DNA from: Saccoglossus kowalevskii
Taxonomy: Eukaryota > Hemichordata > Enteropneusta > Harrimaniidae
Assembly: GCF_000003605.2 (NCBI RefSeq)
Contig: NW_003114470.1
Span: 5,887 to 18,633, forward strand
Direction of reading: 5' to 3'
DNA: 12,747 nucleotides
Shown here: positions 1 through 9,300 of the stretch, one piece after another
Numbering within the stretch: position 1 is the stretch's first letter
Layout: each line of letters opens with the position of its first letter
Made by a program: the position numbers and the translations under genes
The notes under the pieces: model-generated
Databases searched by the model: none
The model's input: the letters and a program-made list of their open reading frames with translations, nothing else
Told to the model about the DNA's origin: nothing

Positions 1-8
1 ACCACACA

Positions 9-1540
9 CTGTACAGTAGAATAGTGGCTTGGAAACTACCACATACAAGTACTCACACACTGTACAGTAGAATGGTGGCCTGGAAACTACCACACACATG
101 TACTCACAGACTGTACAGTGGAATGGTGGCCTGGAAACTACCATACACATGTACCCACACACTGTACCGTAGAATGGTGGCTTGGAAACTACCACATACA
201 AGTACTCACACACTGTACAGTAGAATGGTTGCCTGGAAACTACCACACACATGTACTCACACACTGTACAGTGGAATGGTGGCCTGGAAACTACCATACA
301 CATCACCCACATACTGCACAGTAGAATGGTGGCCTAGAATCTGCCACACACATGTACCCAAACACTGTACAGTAGAATGGTGGCCTGGAAACTACCACAC
401 ACTGTACAGTAGAACTGCGGCTTACAAACTACAACATACATTTATTCACATATTGTACAGTAGAATGGTGGCTTGGAAACTATCACACACTGTACAGTAG
501 AATAGTGGCGTGTAAACTACCACATACATGTACTCACACACCATACAGTAGAATGGTGGCCTGGAAACTACCACACACATGCACCCACAGACTGCACAGT
601 AGAATGGTGGCCTGGAAACTACTACACACTGTACAGTAGAATAGTCGCTTGGAAACTACCACATACATGTACTCACATATTGTACAGTAGAATGGTGGCT
701 AGGAAACAACCACATACATGTACTCACACACTGTACAGTAGAATGGTGGCCTGGAAACTACCACATACAAGTATTCACACACTGTACAGTAGAATAGTGG
801 CCTGGAAACTACCACACACATGTACTCACACACTGTACAGTGGAATGGTGGCCTGGAAACTACCATACACTGTACAGTAGAATAGTGGCTTGGAAACTAC
901 CACATACAAGTACTCACACACTGTACAGTAGAATGGTGGCCTGGAAACTACCACACACATGTACTCACAGACTGTACAGTGGAATGGTGGCCTGGAAACT
1001 ACCATACACATGTACCCACACACTGTACCGTAGAATGGTGGCTTGGAAACTACCACATACAAGTACTCACACACTGTACAGTAGAATGGTTGCCTGGAAA
1101 CTACCATACACATGTACCCACACACTGTACCGTAGAATGGTGGCTTGGAAACAACCACATACATGTACTCACACACTGTACAGTAGAATGGTGGCCTGGA
1201 AACTACCACATACAAGTATTCACACACTGTACAGTAGAATAGTGGCCTGGAAACTACCACACACATGTACTCACACACTGTACAGTGGAATGGTGGCCTG
1301 GAAACTACCATACACTGTACAGTAGAATAGTGGCTTGGAAACTACCACATACAAGTACTCACACACTGTACAGTAGAATGGTGGCCTGGAAACTACCACA
1401 CACATGTACTCACAGACTGTACAGTGGAATGGTGGCCTGGAAACTACCATACACATGTACCCACACACTGTACCGTAGAATGGTGGCTTGGAAACTACCA
1501 CATACAAGTACTCACACACTGTACAGTGGAATGGTGGCCT
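9..1540. repeat. Higher-order repeat in the array, 445-bp spacing, plus an earlier copy
   Basis: A block of about 240 nt recurs starting at 9, 870 and 1315. The last two are exactly 445 bp apart. The blocks share the same ordered series of variant units: AATAGTGGCTTGG with an AAGTACTC spacer, then a unit ending CACAGACTG, then TGTACAGTGG, then TGTACCGTAG, then another AAGTACTC unit. By eye I see no differences between the copies at 9 and 870 over about 240 nt; the copy at 1315 matches until about 1520. This is a duplication of several units at once and must be recent, because neighbouring units differ far more from each other. Confidence 0.85.
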
Positions 1541-1580
1541 GGAAACTACCATACACAATTACCCACACACTGTACAGTAG

Positions 1581-2330
1581 AATAGTGGCTTGAAAACTAC
1601 AACATATATGTACTGAAATGTTGTACAGTAGAATGGTGGCTTGGAAACTAGCACACACATGTACTCACACACTGTACAGTAAAACGGTGGCCTGGAAACT
1701 ACCACACACATGTTACCCACACACTGTACAGTAGAATAGTGGCCTGGAAACAACTACACACATGCACCCACATAATGCACAGTAGAATGGTGGCCTGGAA
1801 ACTACCACACACATGCACCCACATACTGCACAGTAGAATGGTGGCCTGGAAACTGCCACACACATCACCCACACACTGTACAATAGACTGGTGGCCTGGA
1901 AACTACCATACACATGTACCTACACACTGTACAGTAAAATGGTGGCTTAGAAACTACCACACACATGTACCCACACACTGTACAGTGGAATGGTGGCTTG
2001 GAAACTATCACACACATGTACCCACACCCTTTACATAGAATGGTGGCCTGGAAACTACCACACACTGTACAATAGAATAGTAGCATGGAAACTACCCCAT
2101 ACATGTACTCACATATTGTACAGTAGAATGGTGGCTTGGAAACTACCACATATATGTACTCACACATCGTACAGTAGAATGGTTGCCTGGAAACTACCAC
2201 ACACATGCACCCACACACTGCACAGTAGAATGGTGGCCTAGAATTGCCACACACATGTACCCAAACACCTTACAGTAGAATGGTGGCCTGGAAACTACCA
2301 CACACCATACAGTAGAATTGTGGCTTGCAA
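1581..2330. repeat. Segmental duplication within the array, copy A (partner 3534-4284)
   Basis: About 750 bp matches the segment starting at 3534 at a constant offset of 1953 bp. Diagnostic shared variants include TTGAAAACTACAACATA (1590 and 3543), CATAATGCACAG (1769 and 3722), GCCACACACATCACCC (1855 and 3808), the degenerate CTTTACATAGAATGG and CAAACACCTTACAG. A sample of about 150 bp differs at three positions, so identity is near 98%. A 1-bp indel lies near 2234 (AGAATTGCC here, AGAATCTGCC in the partner). A shorter third copy of the same variant series is at about 5894-6115. Confidence 0.85.
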
Positions 2331-3056
2331 ACTACCATACACATGTACCCACACACTGTACCGTAGAATGGTGGCTTGGAAACTACCACATACATGTACA
2401 CACACACCATACAGTAGAATGGTGGCTTGGAAACTACCACACACATGCACCCACAGACTGCACAGTAGAATGGTGGCGTGGAAACTACCACACTCTGTAC
2501 AGTAGTATAGTGGTTTAGAAACTACCACATACATATACTCACATATTGTACAGTAGAATGGTGGCTTGGAACAAATACATACATGTACTCACACACTGTA
2601 CCGTAGAAAGGTGGCTTGGAAAGTACCACATACAAGTACTCATACACTGTACAGTAGAATGATGGCCTAGAACCTACCACACACATGTACTCACACACTG
2701 TACAGTAGAATAGTGGCTTGGAAACTACCACATACATGTACTCACACACTGTACAGTGGAATGGTGGCCTGGAAACTACCATACACATGTACCCACACAC
2801 TGTACAGTAGAATGGTGGCTTGGAAACTACCACACACTGTACAGTAGAATAGTGACTTGGAAACTACCACATACATGTACTCAAATATTGTACAGTAGAA
2901 TGGTGGCTTGGAAACTATCACACACTGCACAGTAGAATAGTGGCGTGAAAACTACCACATACATGTACTCACACACCATACAGTAGAATGGTGGCCTGGA
3001 AACTACCACACACATGCACCCACAGACTGCACAGTAGAATGGTGGCCTGGAAACTG

Positions 3057-3440
3057 CCACACTCTGTACAGTAGAATAGTGGCTTAGAAACTACCACATA
3101 CATGTACTCACATATTGTACAGTAGAATGGTGGCTTGGAAACAACCACATACATGTACTCCCACACTGTACCGTAGAATGGTGGCTTGGAAAGTACCACA
3201 TACAAGTACTCACATACTGTACAGTAGAATGGTGGCCTAGAACCTACCACACACATGTACTCACACACTGTACAGTAGAATGGTGGCTTGGAAACTACCA
3301 TACACATGTACTCACACACTGTACCGTAGAATAGTGGCTTGGAAACAACCACATACAAGTACTCACACACTGTACAGTGGAATGGTGGCCTGGAAACTAC
3401 CATACACATGTACCCACGCACTGTACAGTAGAATGGTGGC
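3057..3440. repeat. Segmental duplication within the array (partner 5191-5574)
   Basis: Roughly 380 bp matches 5191-5574 at an offset of 2134 bp. Shared rare variants in the same order are CCACACTCTGTACAG, GGCTTAGAAACTACC, GGAAACAACCACATAC, GGAAAGTACCACATAC, GCCTAGAACCTACC and CACGCACTGTACAG. A related but shorter match (CACTCTGTACAGTAGTATAG followed by GGAACAAATACATAC) links about 2486 to about 5049. Confidence 0.8.
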
Positions 3441-3533
3441 TTGGAAACTACCATACACATGTACTCACACACTGTACAGTAGAATGGTTGCCTGGAAACT
3501 ACCACACACATGTACTCACACACTGTACAGTAG

Positions 3534-4284
3534 AATAGTGGCTTGAAAACTACAACATACATGTACTCAAATGTTGTACAGTAGAATGGTGGCTTGGAAA
3601 CTAGCACACACATGTACTCACACACTGTACAATAAAATGGTGGCCTGGAAACTACCACACACATCTTACCCACACACTGTACAGTAGAATAGTGGCCTGG
3701 AAACAACCACACACATGCACCCACATAATGCACAGTGGAATGGTGGCCTGGAAACTACCACACACATGCACCCACATACTGCACAGTAGAATGGTGGCCT
3801 GGAAACTGCCACACACATCACCCACACACTGTACAGTAGACTGGTGGCCTGGAAACTACCATACACATGTACCTACACACTGTACAGTAAAATGGTGGCT
3901 TGGAAACTACCACACACATGTACCCACACACTGTACAGTGGAATGATGGCTTGGAAACTATCACACACATGTACCCACACACTTTACATAGAATGGTGGC
4001 CTGGAAACTACCACACACTGTACAATAGAATAGTAGCTTGGAAACTACCCCATACATGTACTCACATATTGTACAGTAGAATGGTGGCTTGGAAACTACC
4101 ACATACATGTACTCACACATCGTACAGTAGAATGGTTGCCTGGAAACTACCACACACATGCACCCACATACTGCACAGTAGAATGGTGGCCTAGAATCTG
4201 CCACACACATGTACCCAAACACCTTACAGTAGAATGGTGGCCTGGAAACTACCACACACTGTACAGTAGAATTGTGGCTTGCAA
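3534..4284. repeat. Segmental duplication within the array, copy B (partner 1581-2330)
   Basis: This is the second copy of the 1953-bp-offset duplication. It carries the same order of rare variants as copy A, including the short unit at about 4010 (TGTACAATAGAATAGTAG), which sits at the equivalent place near 2062 in copy A. The two copies are separated by other array material, so the event moved or duplicated a block of some 15 units rather than a single unit. Confidence 0.85.
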
Positions 4285-4390
4285 ACTACCACATACATGT
4301 ACTCACATATTGTACAGTAGAATGGTGGCTTGGAAACTACCACATACATGTACTCACACACTGTACAGTACAATAGTGGCTTGGAAACTA

Positions 4391-4790
4391 CCACGCACAT
4401 GTACTCACACACTGTACAGTGGAATGGTGGCCTGGAAACTACCATACACATGTACCCACACACTGTACAGTAGAATGGTGGCTTGGAAACTACCACATAC
4501 ATGTACTCACACACCGTACAGTAGAATGGTTGCCTGGAAACTACCACACACATGTACTCACACACTGTACATGGAATGGTGGCGTGGAAACTACCACACA
4601 CATGTACCCACATACGGTACAGTAGAATGGTGGCTTGGAAACTACCACGCACATGTACTCACACACTGTACAGTGGAATGGTGGCCTGGAAACTACCATA
4701 CACATGTACCCACACACTGTACAGTAGAATGGTGGCTTGGAAACTACCACATACATGTACTCACACACCGTACAGTAGAATGGTGGCATG
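4391..4790. repeat. Local duplication of five units, 254-bp period
   Basis: The stretch starting CCACGCACATGTACTC at 4391 is repeated from 4645 with the same variant series, including TGTACAGTGGAATGG and CACACACCGTACAG. The period is 254 rather than 255 (5 x 51) because one unit at about 4567 has lost a base in GTACATGG. Confidence 0.75.
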
Positions 4791-6250
4791 GAAACTGCCA
4801 TACACATGGACCCACACACTGTGCAGTGGAATGGTGGTTTGGAAACTACCGCATACATGCACTCACATATTGTACAGTAGAATGGTGGCCTGGAAACTAC
4901 CACACACACGTACCCACACACTGCACAATAGAATGGTGGCCTCGAAACTACCACACACATGTACTCACACACTGTACAGTAGAATGGTGGCTTGGAAACT
5001 ACCACACACATGCACCCACAAACTGCACAGTAGAATGGTGGCCTGGAAACTACCACACTCTGTACAGTAGTATAGTGGCTTGGAAACTACCACATACATG
5101 TACTCACATATTGTACAGTAGAATGGTGGCTTGGAACAAATACATACATGTACTCACACACTGCACAGTAGAATGGTGGTCTGGAAACTACCACACTCTG
5201 TACAGTAGAATAGTGGCTTAGAAACTACCACATACATGTACTCACATATTGTACAGTAGAATGGTGGCTTGGAAACAACCACATACATGTACTCACACAC
5301 TGTACCGTAGAATGGTAGCTTGGAAAGTACCACATACAAGTACTCACACACTGTACAGTAGAATAGTGGCCTAGAACCTACCACACACATGTACTCACAC
5401 ACTGTACAGTAGAATGGTGGCTTGGAAACTACCATACACATGTACTAACACACTGTACCGTAGAATAGTGGCTTGGAAACTACCACATACAAGTACTCAC
5501 ACACTGTACAGTGGAATGGTGGCCTGGAAACTACCATACACATGTACCCACGCACTGTACAGTAGAATGGTGGCCTGGAAACTACCACACACATGCACCC
5601 ACAGACTGCATAGTAGAATGGTGGCCTTGAAACTACCACACACTGTACAGTAGAATGGTGGCTTGGAAACAACCACATACATGTACTCACACACTGTACC
5701 GTGGAATGGTGGCTTGGAAACTACCACATACAAGTACTCACACACTGTACAGTAGAATGTTGGCCTGGAAACTACCACACACATGTACTCACACACTGTA
5801 CAGTGGAATGGTGGCCTGGAAACTACCATACACATGTACCCACACACTGTACAGTAGAATGGTGGCTTGGAAACTACCACACACTATACAGTAGAATAGT
5901 GGCTTGGAAACTACCACACACATGTACTCAAATATTGTACAGTAAAATGGTGGCCTGGAAACTACCACACACATGTACCCACACACTGTACAGTAGAATA
6001 GTGGCCTGGAAACTACCACACACATGCACCCACATACTGCACAGTAGAATGGTGGCCTGGAAACTGCCACACACATCACCCACACACTGTACTGTACTGT
6101 AGAATGGTGGCCTGGAAACTACAACACACACACATGTACCCACACACTGTACAGTAGAATGGTGGCCTGAAATCTACATCACACATGTACTCACACACTT
6201 TATAGTGAAACTCCATAGCTCAACACACTTTAATTGTGTCATATTTTTAG

Positions 6251-6370
6251 TGGGAAAAACTTCAACTCATGCTGTTGTCTTGGCACAGTTATATCTCAGA
6301 GGAAAAAGCTATGGATTACATCCATTTATTGCGCAGTTACGGAGTCTGGAAAACCACCAACCTTTGCCAG
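6251..6370 (+). CDS. ACOX1: ACOX exon 1 in window
   Basis: The acceptor is ATATTTTTAG at 6241-6250; the donor is CCAG|GTATGA. The exon enters with two bases (TG) of a codon begun upstream, probably Leu, and ends with one base of a Gly codon. It encodes the start of the acyl-CoA oxidase middle domain: [20 protein letters not shown], then [19 protein letters not shown]. In mammalian ACOX1 this follows the FAD-contacting WWPGG segment, which must be in an upstream exon. Only about 50 bp separates the exon from the 51-bp minisatellite. No stop or frameshift is seen. Confidence 0.93.
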
Positions 6371-9300
6371 GTATGAACATCGTTTTGCTTATTATGTTCA
6401 GATCTTATATTTGAAGTGTTCACTTACTTTTATGTTTATCTTGTAATAGAGCTACGCTTTTCATTTCATCAATACACTACAAGGTTTATCAACAAAATGA
6501 AATTGTGAGCATTTATATGAGCAACCATTATAGAATACATCCAATATCCCCTATTATTTATGTTACAAATATAGGGTAATCAACAATTTACTTCTAGTTT
6601 TACTTCACCACTAAAAGTTAACAATTGTCATGGTATATTATGGACTTCAATTGTTGTATACACATTATATAGAGTCATCTATTTTGAGAGCTGAATCGTG
6701 GTATTGCGTTTCAAGAACTTGTCACATGGATTTCAAAACCGGTTATCAAGACCTGAACACCAGGGATTTATTTTAGAGTGGAGATGCTTCCATTATCTCC
6801 ACTCTGATTACGCTCATTAATTCGAAATTGTCTCAGTGGGGATTTATTTGTTATGGTTTTTGGTTTTCAACTGCCTACTTTGATCGACAAATACTCATAT
6901 ATTCATATTGTAGGTATAACACTTGGTGATATTGGACCAAAGCTTGGATATCATAGCAACGATAATGGTTTCCTGGGATTTGATCATGTCAGAATTCCAA
7001 GAAGAAATATGCTGATGAAATATTCACAGGTTATTAATTTATTTTGTGGCAGTAGATATATATGAGTACTATCATACACAAATATTCAGATGGTTATATT
7101 AACATTAATTCTCTATATTTATTCAGGATACCTTGAGTTTAGAATGTGTGTGAGTAGTTACACACAGTCCCAGATTTATACTGATAAAACTTATTTATAT
7201 TTCCTGCCAGGTTTCACCTGATGGATTTTATACTAAACCTGTACAAGCAAAACTAACGTACGGCACTATGGTTGGAGTGCGGGTTGAAATTGTGAGTGCT
7301 GGTAGTTATATGTTATCGCAAGCTGTCACCATTGCTGTAAGATATAGTGCCGTAAGAAGACAAACTGAGCAGATCAAGGGGTAATATAGAATAATAATAA
7401 TAATATTAATAATAATAATAATAATTTTATATTAATTGGCATATTTTGTTGTAAACATGAGTAAAGATAATTATTATTATATCCAGGGTTGGTGATTTCT
7501 TGATTTTGTAATTATTTGCAGTGAAAAAGAACCCCAGATTTTAGACTATCGTTCTCAACAGTTGAAGCTTTTTCCATATTTGGCTGCTGCATATGCATTT
7601 ACCTTCACTAGTTTTGGCGTAACAGATCGCTATATTGAAGTCCAAAATGAAATGAATGATGGCAATATGGAATCACTTTCTGAGGTGAGAGATCCCGGGT
7701 GAGAGATTCATTCATCCGTGATTGAAATGAGAGAAGATTGGCTGATACGTCATATGAGAGTTTCATTCACCCGTGGTTAAAATGAGAGAAGATTGGCTGA
7801 TACATCATATGAGAGATTCATGTTCTTGGTTGAAATGAGAGTATGCTACAAATACAAATACAAAGAATTACGTATCTTGAAATTGCATCATCGTGTAAAC
7901 AGTGCGACAGTTTACATTCGTATTACAGGGTGTGTGTGGGGGGGGGGGGTACTCAAAGTCAGACCTGGTATCAATGATGAAGGATATCTTTTCATAAAAG
8001 CGTCTAAACACGTACGTATACCCCTTTTCAAGTGCAGAAACTTAATATCGATACCCTATATACATAGTAAAATCATACTGTTTCCAAGTTGAGGTAACGT
8101 GGCAGTCGTCGCGCCGCATCCTGTTCGATATGGGACTCATAGCGACATATACAACGCGTGTAAAATACATTGTTCATTTACATGAAATTCTAACTCGCGC
8201 TGCGCGACGACCACCGCGCTTTAATAACACCATTTTTACCCGCTCCTGGGGGCAAGTCAACATGCAATTTGTTCGTTATATCTCTAACAATCTAGCATTT
8301 TGACATATTTGACAATCTGATGGATTTTATTTTTCGTAAATCAAATGTAATGAGATGTAATTAAGATTGCGATATTACGTTATTCATATGTATTGTGTGA
8401 TATTGCGTTATTCATGTGTATTGTGTGATATTACGTTATACATGTGTATTGTGTGATATTACGTTATACATGTGTATTGTGTGACATTGCGTTATTCATG
8501 TGTATTGTGTGATATTACGTTATTCATGTGTATTGTGTGATATTACGTTATTCATGTGTATTGTGTGATATTACGTTATTCGTGAGTATTGTGTGATATT
8601 ACGTTATTCGTGAGTATTGTGTGATATTACGTTATTCGTGATTATATTATAGCATTATCAATACCAGTGGTTTTTATGACGTCATTGCAGCAGATTATTC
8701 GCGATAATGTATTACATTATTGAGCATCAAGGCCCTGTTCCATGGATATGAATACAATGTTATTTTCGAAAACGAAGAAGAAACTATTGAAAAAGAAGAG
8801 AAATTGTTAGATAACAAGTATTTAATACCAAAAATAGCATCAAATAAAACGGTCCATAACCAATAGCAGCGGATTCCAATATCAAAATCAGACAATATTG
8901 TGAGGGAATTGTAGTCTGCTCTGTACGCTAACGCGCGTTCGGTCGAAGCGTTCCATCTAGTACGCGCGTTTCTAGATTCCGCGACTGATGCCGCTGTTCC
9001 TGTGGCCTCCTGATTACGCCTTATGTGTTGATGAAGTGAGGTTAACCGAGGATAATTTATCCAAGCAAATGCGATAAACGAAATGGGGGTACAATGTATG
9101 TCTACCAGTACAGAGAGATGAATTTGTTCTGTTTTTGTAGTGAGTAGTACTACAAAATTTGCGAAACGAGATCGACGAAAGACCGATGTGACTTGTATTT
9201 CCTCAGCGTCGACTCCCGGTAAATGTAACAGTCCGGGCACAGTTTGCATAAATAAATGAAAGTTTCCGTGTTCCTAGGTGTGTATCTGTTTATTTATACA

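Larger units (their letters stand above)
1..6200. repeat. Large intronic minisatellite array, 51-bp unit
   Basis: The whole stretch is a head-to-tail array of one unit. A full unit is 51 bp: it opens with CTGTACAGTAGAATGGTGG, continues CCTGGAAACTACCACACA and closes with CATGTACTCACACA. I estimate 120-130 copies from the length and the number of short units; the left end is cut by the window. Common variants are CCTGG/CTTGG, AATGG/AATAG, GTACT/GTACC, ATGTAC/AAGTAC and TGTACAG/TGTACCG/TGCACAG. Because 51 is divisible by three, frames without stops persist on both strands: one plus frame repeats a 17-residue peptide containing MVAWKLPH, and one minus frame a 17-residue peptide containing VVSRPPFYC. 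Codon position shows no constraint and 37-bp units break the frame, so I read it as non-coding. The array lies just upstream of an acyl-CoA oxidase exon, so it is intronic in that gene. The last units (about 6149-6200) decay gradually. Confidence 0.97.

Noticed and set aside
2969-3733. 254-codon Cys-rich minus-strand frame (repeats of VVSKPPFYCTVCEYM type) resembling a repeat protein
   Set aside because: It is the antisense reading of the same tandem array. The Cys pattern simply follows the repeated GTACA and ACACA bases. No start context, signal peptide or constraint is visible.
4136-5221. 361-codon open frame in the 51-bp array, plus many similar ones on both strands
   Set aside because: The unit length is a multiple of three, so open frames arise automatically in several frames and on both strands over the same DNA. 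Short 37-bp units and small indels shift the frame, and there is no fixed start, no domain and no codon bias.
1-6200. CRISPR-like array
   Set aside because: There are no unique spacers: whole units repeat head to tail, and the context is an intron of an animal gene.
1-6200. Centromeric or telomeric satellite
   Set aside because: The array lies within a gene directly next to an exon, and the unit matches no telomere motif. Without genome-wide copy data I keep it as a minisatellite.
7793-8092. 99-codon open frame in the intron
   Set aside because: It runs through the 55-bp tandem repeat and the poly-G tract, has no domain and lies in an intron on the coding strand. It is probably chance.
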